From Plutella xylostella (taxonomy: Eukaryota; Arthropoda; Insecta; Lepidoptera; Plutellidae): DNA of 64,000 nt. Positions 23,091-33,794 of this stretch are shown piece by piece. The stretch is from contig NC_064008.1 of NCBI RefSeq assembly GCF_932276165.1, positions 5,957,001 to 6,021,000 of the forward strand, given 5' to 3'. The position numbers were made by a program, and so were the translations under genes. Numbering within the stretch: the first letter of the stretch is position 1; each line of letters opens with the position of its first letter. A model generated the notes under the pieces. The model made no database searches. It saw nothing but the letters and a program-made list of their open reading frames with translations, and had not been told where the DNA came from.

Positions 23091-24141
23091 GGTATAAAAA
23101 CGAATGGTATAACATTCACAAGGTATACGCCCATATGATATAAATTTATTAAGTATAACGATCACTGTGCATAACAAACGAAAGGCATAATTACTAAATA
23201 CATAATTTCGTAAAGAATAACGTTCAAAAAGTATAATTTCAATTGATATAACGATTAAAATGCATAAAGTTTATAACATATATTCTACAACGGATATAAT
23301 TATCATAATGTATAATGCACAAAAAATTATTGACGTTATGTGGGGGGAACGCTCCGCTCCGCTTCGCTGCGCTCCGCTTTAGTTTCGACGAGCATGTGCA
23401 CCTAACACGCTCCTCCTCGCTTTGCTCGTCGTCGCACCTATCTTTAGGTTTTGGTACTAGGGGTTTTGACATTATTATTATTATTGGCGCTATGTGGGGA
23501 GACGCTCCGCTCTGCTTCGCTGCGCTCCGCTTTGGTTTCGACGAACATGTGCACCTAACACGCTCCTCCTCGCTTTGCTCGTCGTCGCACCTATCTTTAG
23601 GTTTTGGTACTAGGGGTATTGACATAATTATTATTATTGGCGCTATGTGGGGAGACGCTCCGCTTTGGTTTCGACGAACATGTGCACCTAACACGCTCCT
23701 CCTCGCTTTGCTCGTCGTCGCACCTATCTTTAGGTTTTGGTACTAGGGGTTTTGACATTATTATTATTATTGCGCTATGTGGGGAGACGCTCCGCTTTGG
23801 TTTCGACGAACATGTGCACCTAACACGCTCCTCCTCGCTTTGCTCTTCGTCGCACCTATCTTTAGGTTTTGGCGCTAGGGGGTTTGACGGTGTTGGGTAA
23901 TTAAACACAGATTATGAACTAATACTAAACGATAGTATATATTTTAATCGATATACGTAATGTATGTTATACGAATTGATATTAGTCTTCGTAAGTATTA
24001 TATATTTTGATTTTATATAAAATGTACGTTATACCAATTGAATCTTATACCTTATGAAAATATAGATTTTGTTGTTATACGTAACGTTCATTATAGGTTG
24101 TGAACGTTATTAATGTGAAATTATACATTTCGTTTTTATAC
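23091..24141. mobile_element. Foldback-like element with degenerate tandem-repeat arms
   Basis: The left arm (23091-23330) is about fifteen degenerate copies of a 14-18-bp unit of the form g(g/a)tataac-ttca. The right arm (about 23905-24141) has the same units in reverse orientation. The outermost ends pair: 'gtataaaaacgaatggtat' on the left against 'gtataaaaacgaaatgtat' on the right, reverse-complemented. The arms enclose a GC-rich minisatellite. Inverted arms built of short tandem repeats recall foldback (FB-type) transposons. No transposase is present and no clear TSD was found. Confidence 0.6.
23338..23890. repeat. Four-copy minisatellite, unit 132-153 bp
   Basis: The anchor 'gtttcgacga' recurs at 23382, 23535, 23668 and 23800, giving periods of 153, 133 and 132 bp. 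Copies one and two hold an extra segment of about 20 bp ('ctgcttcgctgcgctccg'). Each unit ends in 'ggttttggtactagggg' plus an ATT run. Long frames on both strands here (up to 151 codons) come from the repeat lacking stops and are not genes. Confidence 0.9.
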
Positions 24142-26327
24142 GTCGCAATACGCACCCAGTAAACAATGGAACAGACATTATGTAGAAAGAAATCCGTAGC
24201 ATGACCAAAATTGTATAATCTTCCGCATCAACCCATACCAACCCACACTTGAAAAGTTGAAACACATTAAGATCTTCACCCAAAGCGCCGCTATGACGCA
24301 ATCTCGTCCCAAGATGACGTTGAAATTGGCCAATTACACTGACTTATCGCACCATCTTCCCTCCATCCCGTTCACTCTTACATTGTCCCCTAAGTCCTTC
24401 CGAAGGCGCTCAAAAGTCGTCTCAAAGTCAAAGACGGAAGCTACAAATGTTTGATGAATCAAAAGTACCAGGAGACGATGAAACGGGGAAGGTAACACTA
24501 ACGTCTTCAAAGTCTTTGGAGAGCTGTTGCAATGGCAAGTCGGAGCGTGACGCTCGACAATGCAGTGTGGTGGGACAGTGTCGATAGAAAATGCACCGTA
24601 GCACAAAAATAATAATTTACAGATTATGTAGGTACAACTGTCCAAAGAACTTGGGAGTAGAATCATGTAAATACAACTGAAATCTCCAACGTCCTAAATC
24701 TCTCTTTCATCATTACAAGTTACCAGGAGCACAGAAGGCCAGTAGAGCGAGCCACAGCGCAAACCGCGTAACCCAGATGACAATATTGGCGGACCTTGAC
24801 TGAGTTCTATCGATATCGGCGCTCCGTTGAGTGAATCACTCACCTCACCGGGGGCAATGGACTCTAGCCGCTAGCGCCATAGTTTTTTGCACCGGTCTCT
24901 CTCAGTGTGACCGCTTTAGAGCCGTCTACCGAAGTGGTAGACGAATAGACGGTGCATTTGTGCGGTTTTATGGAGTGTCTGACCAATCCATCATTGTTGA
25001 GTACGTCGTCGGAATGACTGTAATAAATCATTTATAACGCAGAGAAGAGATGTGTTTAGTTTATTATAGTATTTGTTTATACAACTTGCACCAAGAGCTA
25101 AAACAGAGCAAATATAAAAAAAATATGTTATAAATGTATTTTACTTTCCCTAAAGGTAAACCAGATTAGACATAACATAAAAAATAGCCCACTTATCAAA
25201 CGAAATTCAATGTATTTTTTTTTACAGTGGCAATGCAAATTAATAACGCGGCAACACTGTTTGTGTTTGCAAATGGTCCAAGAGTCTTGTGCTTCCGGCG
25301 CGCGGTGTGATGATATGCGGCGCCGCGCGCGTACCCTCTGCAATATGTAACAGATAAGCTGGATAAGAACTTTGTCCTGTTACCAGTTTGTTGCCACTTG
25401 GGTCTGACGTCATTTGTTCTCAAGATCACGCGGATATGCAAAAAAGACGGTCGAGATTTTGACGAAATGGCTCCAGTTTTTATTTCGAGCAAAAAAGTTT
25501 AGGTTTCGGTCTAATCTTATGAGATTATAAGTTTCGGATAACTTTCAGGAAACAGATTTGGAGGCAGAAGTTCCCTGCTTGAGCCGAGCTTCTGTTCGAT
25601 ATTCCATTTTCTTTTAAAGGGTATTATAATAACAGAAACATTTAATTAAAACTGTGTCACGATAAATGAAAGCAATGACTACACGAACCCGTATAAACTG
25701 CAAAAAAAATTATTATAAAAAAAAACATAAGTCGTATTTCTTGTCTGCAAAAAGGCTCTTAGCAAGTGGCCCAAATTATTTACGAGCCAGAGACAGTTAC
25801 AAACATAATATTCAATTTGTTTTACTTTCGTTCATTTGGCGGTCGCGGGCTTTTATTATTCTGAGCCACAAGTCTCCTGAGATTCGACTTTCGCGAGTGT
25901 CCCTTTTGCTGCTTGCAATTTGTATGAAATATTCCTTCGCATTTTTGCATGGAGTGTTGAGAAAATAAACAAGAATAATATGATATTACTTTAAAACTGC
26001 CACAGTGGCCACATTAAACTGTCACGATAATACTCTGAACAAAGTTATCTGACAACGTTTACCTGTTACAAAGTCGGAATAACCGTTATAGAGACATTTA
26101 AAAGTGGGTTTTGCTTACAATAAATATGAACTGTTATTATTGCCTTTTTGAGTTTGTTGTTATAATTCAACGTGTACTTTCATCGCGGTCGTTATAAATT
26201 CGGCAACACCGCAGGTATATTTTTTAACAATTGAAATTTAACTTGTAAACTTTTTACTTATGACCTTTTAGCTTCCACGAATATTCGACATACGCCAATG
26301 GCTTTGTGAGATAGATAGCCAAAGTAA
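24142..26327 (+). other. Intron stretch; nothing firmly recognised
   Basis: The minus-strand frames at 24110-24301 and 24334-24666 could be a decayed mobile-element gene, but I recognise no motif. A GC-rich patch at 25300-25335 and a short hairpin at 24923-24943 ('gtctacc'/'ggtagac') are the only other features. Confidence 0.5.
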
Positions 26328-26615
26328 GGGCGCCTTCAAATTAGTCGCTAATTGTCGCGCGGCTGTCAAAATCCATATAAATTTTGTAATTTAAAAGATG
26401 CGCGACTGCAGCGCCGCAGCAGCGCTGCAGTCGCGCGTTAATAATTTATATGGAATTTAGACAGCAGCAATACGGCGACAATAATTTTGACGAAGATTGG
26501 ATGCGGTGTCTTATGGTGATGATAATGATGGCATCAAGGTGCTATCGCCGCGCGGCTGCAGCGCTGCTGCAGCGCTGCAGCCGCGCGACAATTAGCGACT
26601 AATTTGAAGGCGCCC
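26328..26615. mobile_element. PIF/Harbinger-type MITE with TAA TSD
   Basis: The element is 288 bp with near-perfect TIRs of about 38 bp beginning GGGCGCCTTCAAATTAGTCG. It is flanked by TAA at 26325-26327 and 26616-26618. A 3-bp TWA duplication fits PIF/Harbinger elements. GC-rich inner palindromes ('gcgcgactgcagcg', 'gcgcggctgcagcg') would form nested hairpins. Its core, 26468-26549, is an inverted copy of the DNA just outside the element (see 26652-26733). Confidence 0.85.
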
Positions 26616-26651
26616 TAAGAGTCACATAATACTAAAATTTTAACGATATTT

Positions 26652-26733
26652 GGCGATAGCACCTTGATGCCATCATTATCATCACCATAAGACACCGCAT
26701 CCAATCTTCGTCAACATTATTGTCGCCGTATTG
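26652..26733. repeat. 82-bp inverted copy of the core of the neighbouring MITE
   Basis: The reverse complement of this segment matches 26468-26549 at 81 of 82 positions. It lies only 36 bp outside the MITE's right end. On the minus strand it falls in a 69-codon frame (26632-26841) containing DEDWMRCLMVMIMMASR, which I cannot assign to a family. The segment may be the source captured by the MITE or part of a related transposon. Confidence 0.9.
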
Positions 26734-28217
26734 ATTTATTATTTCATAATTTTTCAGATGTAGGTAGGTATTTTGTTCTCCGAAAGCGTAACTCTTATCT
26801 GGCATAGTAGAGGTACAGTTCATTGACTGCAACAAGCCCAAAACTATGAAAGAGAGCGAACAATGCGTTATTTAGGAGTGTCCCATGTCCCCAGGCATTT
26901 CACTAAAAGAGGGAAAGCAACAAAGCAGTACGAGAGTGCTGCGCTTTGTAGCTCATTCATGTGTGATGCGTTTTTGTTTCGTACTCCCAAAAAGCATATG
27001 TTTTGTTTGCGTCTCTTCGGTTGGTTGAATGAGCGATTGTTTCGGTGGACCGTTGCGTGGTGTAGGATAGAAATGTAGAAATGCTGCTGGGTCAGAACAT
27101 TCTGCTGTGAACATTTTCGAAATGCAAACTACCAATGTGTTAAGCCTTAAAATGTTTAATACTACTGTGGGCTTAACCGCAGTCAAACTTTTGTGATATG
27201 AATCCAAGCGAATCAATAAATCCCGCGCTCCAAAGTTGGGCAATTGATATTCAAGCTCGCTACGAAATCCATCCAGTAATATTCGTTTTTGAAAATTGAG
27301 CGGTTCCAGAGGGAATTCAATGTATTGAAACTTTAAACCTCTTAACATATGGCTTCACTCCGGCTTTAATCCCAGACCGAAAATATGCGTGTTTAATGTT
27401 TAGCTTTCATATTTATATGTCTATGTGCAGGTAATGTTGTTTAGAGGTAATTTATATAGGATGTTTTTAATAAAGCGTGACTGTTTTTTAACTAACTCCA
27501 AAGGTTCCTTATTCGTCTATATTTTTTGTCCATTCCAGAATATACAAGAATGTGCTAGGTATGCAAAGTAGGTATTAATAAACGACTATTACGATCCCTA
27601 TACTTTGTAGATGCAGCTAAAATGAATGGCAGTTATTGTATGACCTAGGTCACGTTTATAGGTTAGCCTTTTGTGCTTATGAATAAGGTCTGTTTCATAA
27701 AAGATGCCACTGATTACATAATCTACATCGGAAGTCTTTAAAAAGATCCCTTTGTCCACATGACCCGTTTCGATGCCTCTTTAGAAAAGCAAGACTTTAT
27801 AAGCATTTCTTGGTGATATAGCAACCTACAACGTTACTATGTCACCAAGACATTGAATTTTGACATACAGTCTTCCTTTCTGTATAATATTTCTGGAGGT
27901 CAAGATCTAGAGGCCTTGGCCCATACTGCCGATATGTCATACGCTGATAAAATTTTCAATTACGGACACAAACAGTGCTTCCAACCGCAAATATTTTGTT
28001 GCGCTTTGCCAAGTTTACATTTCAGTAGCCAGACTCTTAACTGCAGTACTTACTGCTTACCGAAGAACACAAAGGATCGCATCGAACATTCCTAAAAGAG
28101 TGGCCATTGAAAGCAGAGCAGTGACGTCGAATGCGCAATAGCGTAGCGTAGAAACGCTCAGTGTAAGAGCACGGGCGGACTGCCAACAGTCGAGTGCTAT
28201 GGGTGAATGCACCATAC
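26734..28217 (+). other. Intron stretch; nothing recognised
   Basis: No supported gene. The frames at 26863-27078, 26953-27348 and 27853-28095 show no domain. Confidence 0.55.
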
Positions 28218-28336
28218 GGGAGGGTTACTCTATACTGACGAAAAACGAACGAACGAGAGCTGTCGTGCAATCGGCACGTTTAATACTAGAGGCGCTCCGG
28301 AACTTAGTTTTTCGTCATGTATAGAGTGGCCCCCCT
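28218..28336. mobile_element. Short TIR MITE, 'gg(t/c)cactctata..tgacgaaaa' family
   Basis: Left 'agggttactctata-ctgacgaaaaac' pairs with right 'ttttcgtca-tgtatagagtggcccccct'. A longer relative in opposite orientation is at 62799-63113, sharing both ends, including 'cgagagctg-cgtgcaat'. This copy looks like an internal-deletion derivative. No TSD was recognised. Confidence 0.65.
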
Positions 28337-28973
28337 GTGCGTGCACTCGATGGACTCTCGATCGAAGATATAGTTCCAAGGCTTCTTGAGTGCAGTCTTC
28401 CAGAAAATTCTCTGTCTACAGCAGACCACCTGTTCTAATATGTGAATGTCTGAGAATGTAAGGTTAAAGTCCTTTGTGGATAACTTGGTTATTTATTATT
28501 GAAAACGCGCCATGAGGGCATGAAATTGCTTTTGACGAGATGAGGTTAGAACGGATTTTCTTTTGACGGAGACTTTTAATGTATGTAAATAACTAGGAGA
28601 CGGCATATAATTATGTAGCTGCAATATAATACATATTATTATTTAAAGGTAAAGATACGTATTTATTTATGTATTGAAGAACCATGATGAGAAAATTTTC
28701 GCCAGCAGTGGAACAAAATAGGTTATGTACTAAACACTAATTATATTCCTTAACTTAATAAATTTAAATTTATATTGGAAATAAAACTACATTTACCTAA
28801 TAAAATTAAAGGCATAACCGGGTTGGTAAAATTCCGGCTCCAGAAACTGAACACATTTTATTATTCACCTCTCAAAATCCTCTACGTCCTTGCTTAGCTG
28901 TTATGGAATCATGAATGTATGCAGTGCGTGCCCCGGATGGTATGCCTATCCATTGCCCCTGAAGGGCTAGCAC
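28337..28973 (+). other. Intron stretch; nothing recognised
   Basis: AT-rich up to about 28880, then GC-rich at about 28918-28973 ('gcagtgcgtgccccggatgg'). The GC-rich part may belong to the palindromic repeat that follows. Confidence 0.5.
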
Positions 28974-29025
28974 GGGGCGCAATTAAGACGTGACAGAAGT
29001 TCTCCGTCGCGCTCGCTCTTGAGGC

Positions 29026-29416
29026 TGTTGGAATTAGAATAATGTTAGGCCCGGGTCTCCTATTTACTCCGTAGGTCGCGTCAAGTGTCACCGCCGCAGG
29101 CCGCGTCGCGATGCTCATACATCTACGCGCCAAACGTCGGCGTGTGAGGGAGACCGCATCAGTACATTTCTATAGTGAGCATCGTGACGCGGCCTACGGC
29201 GTGACGCTGGACGCGACCTACGGCGTAAATAGGAGACCAAGGCCTTATATAAACCTAACACTCTTTAGTATTTGTCAATGGAATTGTCAACACTGAAAAA
29301 ATGTATATCTGTCTCTCTTGCTCCATGTGTATCTTTGTGCGTTGTGCGATCTATCTAATAAATAGTAATCTCAAGTAATACGCCCGTATTTTCAATCAAC
29401 TGCCTGTATTTCATCA
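29026..29416 (+). repeat. copia 5' LTR, interrupted by a MITE
   Basis: It is 391 bp, made of 191 bp of LTR plus the 197-bp MITE and 3-bp duplication. The MITE sits just upstream of the TATAAA box at about 29247-29253, separating it from the first 22 bp of U3. An AATAAA signal lies near 29357. Confidence 0.95.
29048..29244. mobile_element. PIF/Harbinger-like MITE inside the copia 5' LTR
   Basis: The element is 197 bp, starting GGCCCGGGTCTCCTATTTAC and ending in the inverted, slightly mutated counterpart 'ggagaccaaggcc'. TSD is TTA at 29045-29047 and 29245-29247. An element of the same length and family is at 63311-63507 with TSD TAA. No coding capacity. Confidence 0.92.
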
Positions 29417-29432
29417 GGTTATGGGCCCAGGC
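29417..29432 (+). promoter_or_regulatory. copia primer-binding site
   Basis: GGTTATGGGCCCAGGC directly follows the 5' LTR and is the kind of site at which a tRNA-iMet fragment primes copia reverse transcription. Confidence 0.85.
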
Positions 29433-29527
29433 ATCGCGATTGTTAAAAGTTATAGTATATTTTCGCGTATTTTCAGCATAAATACGGTTAAAAGTTTTAA
29501 CCTAATACCGGCGGACGACCGGCAAAC

Positions 29528-32500
29528 ATGACGTCGTCTTCAACAAATTTTTCAGGTGTCTCTATAGACAAATTGAAAGGCATCGAGAACTACAGCACTT
29601 GGAAATTTATGATGCGGATGGCACTCATCCACGAGGACTTATGGGACTGCGTGAAGTCTGACACGGGTACGGCCGACAAGAAGCTGAAGGCGCTGGCGAA
29701 AATCTCGTTAGCGGTGTCGCCTGCGGCCATTCCTCACATAAGAACCGCGGAGACGGGGCACCAAGCATGGTCCAATCTGCAGAAAGCCTATGAGGACAAG
29801 GGCTTATGTCGCAGGCTCGGACTGCTTAGAACTTTATTCAAAACCAAGTTGAGTGAGAGCACGAGCATGGAAGATTACCTAAATAAAATTATGGAAATCG
29901 CAGAGCAATTGAGCGAGATAGAATCAAAACTAGATGATGACTTTGTTGCCGTAATAATGCTGAGTGGGTTGACTCCAGATTACGACCCGCTTATCATGGC
30001 CATGGAAAATAGCAACCTGAAGCTAACCAGTGAAATTGTTAAAGGGAAGCTGCTACAGGAATATTTTCGGAGAGATGAGTCGTCGTCTGAAGGTGCCACA
30101 GCCTTGGTTGCTAGGAAACAACCGAAGTGTTTCAGGTGCAGAAAAGTGGGGCACTTCATTAAGGATTGTCCGAAGTCTGCGAATAAGAATTCAAAGTCGG
30201 ACTCAACCAAAGCTCTACTTGCTCTGTCAGCGAGCACCAAGAGCAATCAGTGGCAGTGGTACATTGATAGTGGTGCTACGGGGCACATGTGCGGCAACAA
30301 AAGTGCAATGTATGACTTAATAAGTGAAAAGTCGATAAAAATACATTTGGCTGATGGAAACATGTTGCATACAGCTGGAAGAGGCTCAGTTAAAGTTTTA
30401 TTGAAGGACAATAATGTAAAGACAATAAGTAATGTGTATTATGTCCCAAACTTAACGGTCAACTTGTTATCAGTAAGCGCTATGGTGCAGAAAGGATTTG
30501 AGGTTGTGTTTAGTTCTGGCATGTGTAAAATAAGTGACAATGGGGTTGTTGTTGCTACTGGCACTCTTTGTAATGGTGCATATCAGCTGGATACTAAACC
30601 TAATCCTTTGAAATGCAATTTTGTGGATAAAGGTACCTCTAGTGTTACAGGTTTGGAGGAGGAGTGTGCACAGCCGGCCTCGACAGAGTTAAGTGTCAGT
30701 CATAATCAGTCAACGGCAGCTAGTTCTGTGCCGGAGGAAAGTATGACTGTCATGGCTGCAGTGAAGGGTGGACCTGAAGCTGCTGCTGGTATGCAAGGGG
30801 TATGGCATCGTCGCTTGGCACATCTCAACCATCGGAGTATGGATCTACTTAAGAAAGGTATGGCTTCGGGCATTTCATATCAAAGTAGAAAGATTGAACC
30901 TTGTATAGCATGCATAGAGGGGAAGCAAACAAGGTTGTCATTTCCCAAAAAGTCTTTCAGTAGGGCTACAGGCATCTTGGAGCTGGTTCATACTGACCTA
31001 TGTGGACCGATGCCCTGTACATCATTTAGTGGGTCAAGGTATTTCATTACCTTTATAGATGACTACACTAGGAAGACTTTTGTGTATTTTCTCAACAGAA
31101 AGGATGAAGCATTTGAGAAATTTAAAACTTGGAAAGCTCTTGTTGAGAATCAAACCAACAAAAAGGTGAAAGTCATTCGCAGCGACAATGGTGGTGAATA
31201 TATGTGTTCTCAGTTTCAGAAGTACCTGAAGGAGCATGGGATAGTACATCAGACTACGGTGCCCTACTCGCCCCAACAGAACGGAGTTGCTGAAAGGGCG
31301 AATAGGAGCATAATGGAGAAGACACGCTGTATGCTGCAGGAAGCTGGCCTGGAGCAGAAATACTGGGCAGAGGCGGTGAATACAGCGGTGTATCTGAAAA
31401 ACCGATCACCCACCATGAGCGTTAAAGGATACACGCCTGAAGAAAAATGGACTGGAAAAAGGGTAAGCGTTTCATACTTACGCATATTCGGCTGTGTGGC
31501 CTATGCACAGAAACACTTGAAGAAGAAACTGGATCCCAAGGCGAAGCGCTACATATTTGTAGGCTATTGTGAAAGCACAAAGGGGTACAGGTTGATAAAC
31601 CCTGAGAATCCAGGGGAATTAATAAAGGCGCGAGATGTCACATTTATTGAATCTCAATATTATAAAGAAATTGTGTCACATGATGATAACCGTGATGTAG
31701 TATTGCCTCTTAGTACTAGTGTGAATACTCAACCTTCTACAGAATCATATACTGATACTGCTGAGGAAATAATCCCTGTGGAGGAACATTCTGATGACAC
31801 AATAAGGCAGAATGCACAGAGATACAGCACAATAACAGTAAATGATTCTGACAGCGAGGGAGAGGAACGTGACACGGATGATCCCTTGGATAAAACTTAC
31901 ATTCCAGACGAAACAAGCAGTGAAGACAGTTTAACGGGTTACTCGGACTGCGATGACGACTCCTTGCTGGCGCACCTTGCGAGCAGAACGCACAGCAGCA
32001 GCGCTGATGAGCCACAGACAGTACAGGAAGCGATGTGCGGTCCTGATCGCGACTCATGGCTGCTGGCCATGCAAGATGAGTATAATTCGTTCCTTGTCAA
32101 TGAATGCTGGACCCTCACAGATAAGGTTGATACACAGAAACCGATTAAATGCAAATGGGTGTTTAAGAAGAAGCGTGGTCTAAATGGTGAGCTATTAAAA
32201 TATAAAGCGAGACTTGTAGCAAAAGGATTTACACAGAAAAGTGGCATAGACTATAAGGAAACTTTTGCTCCTGTCGTGCGCTATTCGAGTATTCGTGCGC
32301 TCCTAGCTCTAGCCGCCGAATATGACCTTGATATAGATCATTTGGATGTGAAGACCGCATTCCTCAACGGCGATCTCCAGGAGACGGTGTACATGGAGCA
32401 GCCAGAAGGTTTTGTGATGAAGGGTCAGGAAGGTAAAGTCTATAAACTCAATAAGGCTATATATGGCTTAAAGCAAGCAGCAAAAGCTTGGTACGACAAA

Positions 32501-33541
32501 ATTAATAATGTATTGTGTAAGAAATTAGGATTCTCGAAGTCTTCATCAGAACCATGTGTTTATCATAAGTCAGGTAAACATGGATTAACAATACTAGCTC
32601 TTTATGTGGATGATATTTTATTGTTTACAAAAAGAAATTCCAAGGAAAAGGATCTCATTAAACAAAAATTAAATATGGAGTTTGAAATAACCGATTTAGG
32701 GCCAGCGAGCCACATATTAGGTATGAGACTTTGTAAACATGATGACAGGATCACTCTTGATCAAAGTAAGTATATTGAGAGTGTGTTACAAAAGTTTAAA
32801 ATGGAGGATTGTAAAGCTTCTGCCACACCTATGGAGACAGGTGTGAAGCTTACAAAAGCTTTGAATTCTGGTGATATTTCAAAGTTTGATTATAGAGGCT
32901 TGATTGGATCGCTGATGTATATTGCAGTTGGAACTAGACCGGACATTGCACATGCGGTAAGCTATCTGAGTCAGTTCAATGACTGCTATGATGAATCACA
33001 TTGGAAGGCGGCTAAAAGAGTTATTCGCTATCTTAAAGGTAACAAAGATTTATGTTTAAATTTTGTTAAGGGTGGCATATCGATAACTGCTTATGCTGAT
33101 GCTGATTGGGGTCGAAATGAGTCTGACAGGCGATCTTACACAGGCTACGTGTTTAAACTGGGCGAGTCAATAGTTTCATGGGAAAGCAGGAAACAGCGTA
33201 CAGTTGCATTGTCCAGTACGGAGGCTGAGTATATGGCGATCTCTGACGCATGTAAAGAGGCCTTGTTTCTCCGACAATTTTTGCATGGGATATTAGGTAA
33301 GACATTAAAAGTTAAAATGTATAATGACAACCAATCCGCGCAAAAATTGTGCAAAAACGCAATGTTACATGCCAGAACTAAGCACATAGATATTCGACAT
33401 CATTTCATAAGGGAACATGTATTAAATGGTATTATTGATGTTCAATATTTATGCACTTCAGATATGATAGCTGATGTTTTCACTAAACCCTTGTGTAAAG
33501 AAACTCATTATAAGTTTGTAAAACAGTTGATGTTATTATAA
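29528..33541 (+). CDS. copia Gag-Pol polyprotein, 1337 aa, intact
   Basis: This single frame encodes everything needed for copia replication in virus-like particles. Gag spans about residues 1-230 with the CCHC zinc knuckle CFRCRKVGHFIKDC at about 200. The aspartic protease has the motif DSGATGHM at about 245. Integrase follows, with its HHCC zinc finger from about 425 and the DDE residues in HTDLCGP, SDNGGEY and PQQNGVAE up to about 590. The reverse transcriptase runs from KWVFKKK at about 875 through DVKTAFLNGDL to the catalytic YVDD at about 1025. RNase H includes ADADWG at about 1188, SSTEAEYMA and the HIDIRHH end. The order protease-integrase-RT-RNase H defines Ty1/copia. The ATG lies 111 bp after the 5' LTR. 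No stop or frameshift is present and the length is normal for the family. Transcription would start in the 5' LTR, which a MITE now interrupts. Confidence 0.98.
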   Translation: MTSSSTNFSGVSIDKLKGIENYSTWKFMMRMALIHEDLWDCVKSDTGTADKKLKALAKISLAVSPAAIPHIRTAETGHQAWSNLQKAYEDKGLCRRLGLLRTLFKTKLSESTSMEDYLNKIMEIAEQLSEIESKLDDDFVAVIMLSGLTPDYDPLIMAMENSNLKLTSEIVKGKLLQEYFRRDESSSEGATALVARKQPKCFRCRKVGHFIKDCPKSANKNSKSDSTKALLALSASTKSNQWQWYIDSGATGHMCGNKSAMYDLISEKSIKIHLADGNMLHTAGRGSVKVLLKDNNVKTISNVYYVPNLTVNLLSVSAMVQKGFEVVFSSGMCKISDNGVVVATGTLCNGAYQLDTKPNPLKCNFVDKGTSSVTGLEEECAQPASTELSVSHNQSTAASSVPEESMTVMAAVKGGPEAAAGMQGVWHRRLAHLNHRSMDLLKKGMASGISYQSRKIEPCIACIEGKQTRLSFPKKSFSRATGILELVHTDLCGPMPCTSFSGSRYFITFIDDYTRKTFVYFLNRKDEAFEKFKTWKALVENQTNKKVKVIRSDNGGEYMCSQFQKYLKEHGIVHQTTVPYSPQQNGVAERANRSIMEKTRCMLQEAGLEQKYWAEAVNTAVYLKNRSPTMSVKGYTPEEKWTGKRVSVSYLRIFGCVAYAQKHLKKKLDPKAKRYIFVGYCESTKGYRLINPENPGELIKARDVTFIESQYYKEIVSHDDNRDVVLPLSTSVNTQPSTESYTDTAEEIIPVEEHSDDTIRQNAQRYSTITVNDSDSEGEERDTDDPLDKTYIPDETSSEDSLTGYSDCDDDSLLAHLASRTHSSSADEPQTVQEAMCGPDRDSWLLAMQDEYNSFLVNECWTLTDKVDTQKPIKCKWVFKKKRGLNGELLKYKARLVAKGFTQKSGIDYKETFAPVVRYSSIRALLALAAEYDLDIDHLDVKTAFLNGDLQETVYMEQPEGFVMKGQEGKVYKLNKAIYGLKQAAKAWYDKINNVLCKKLGFSKSSSEPCVYHKSGKHGLTILALYVDDILLFTKRNSKEKDLIKQKLNMEFEITDLGPASHILGMRLCKHDDRITLDQSKYIESVLQKFKMEDCKASATPMETGVKLTKALNSGDISKFDYRGLIGSLMYIAVGTRPDIAHAVSYLSQFNDCYDESHWKAAKRVIRYLKGNKDLCLNFVKGGISITAYADADWGRNESDRRSYTGYVFKLGESIVSWESRKQRTVALSSTEAEYMAISDACKEALFLRQFLHGILGKTLKVKMYNDNQSAQKLCKNAMLHARTKHIDIRHHFIREHVLNGIIDVQYLCTSDMIADVFTKPLCKETHYKFVKQLMLL

Positions 33542-33603
33542 TGATTGTGTTAATGATAAACTGTAAATTTGTTGTTACCTATCGTGTTTGGTTTAAGGGC
33601 CAG

Positions 33604-33794
33604 TGTTGGAATTAGAATAATGTTATATAAACCTAACACTCTTTAGTATTTGTCAATGGAATTGTCAACACTGAAAAAATGTATATCTATCTCTCTTGCT
33701 CCATGTGTATCTTTGTGCGTTGTGCGATCTATCTAATAAATAGTAATCTCAAGTAATACGCCCGTATTTTCAATCAACTGCCTGTATTTCATCA
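33604..33794 (+). repeat. copia 3' LTR
   Basis: It is 191 bp, TG...CA, with TATAAA at about 33626 and AATAAA near 33735. It has one difference from the 5' LTR (g/a in 'tatct-tctctc'). Confidence 0.97.

Larger units (their letters stand above)
29026..33794 (+). mobile_element. Complete Ty1/copia LTR retrotransposon, 5-bp TSD
   Basis: LTRs at 29026-29416 and 33604-33794 start TGTTGGAATT and end TTTCATCA. The 5' LTR is longer only because it holds a 197-bp MITE. Without MITE and TSD both are 191 bp and differ at one site. The 5-bp TSD is GAGGC at 29021-29025 and 33795-33799. A primer-binding site, GGTTATGGGCCCAGGC, follows the 5' LTR at 29417 and matches the initiator-tRNA-Met type used by copia. 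A purine-rich 'aagggccag' precedes the 3' LTR. With a full polyprotein frame this is a young and possibly active copy. Confidence 0.97.

Noticed and set aside
23338..23890. CRISPR-like array
   Set aside because: The repeats are tandem units of over 130 bp without unique spacers, in a eukaryotic intron.
23239..23908. Several frames of 87-151 codons on both strands
   Set aside because: They arise from the minisatellite, whose unit lacks stops; the same residues repeat in every frame.
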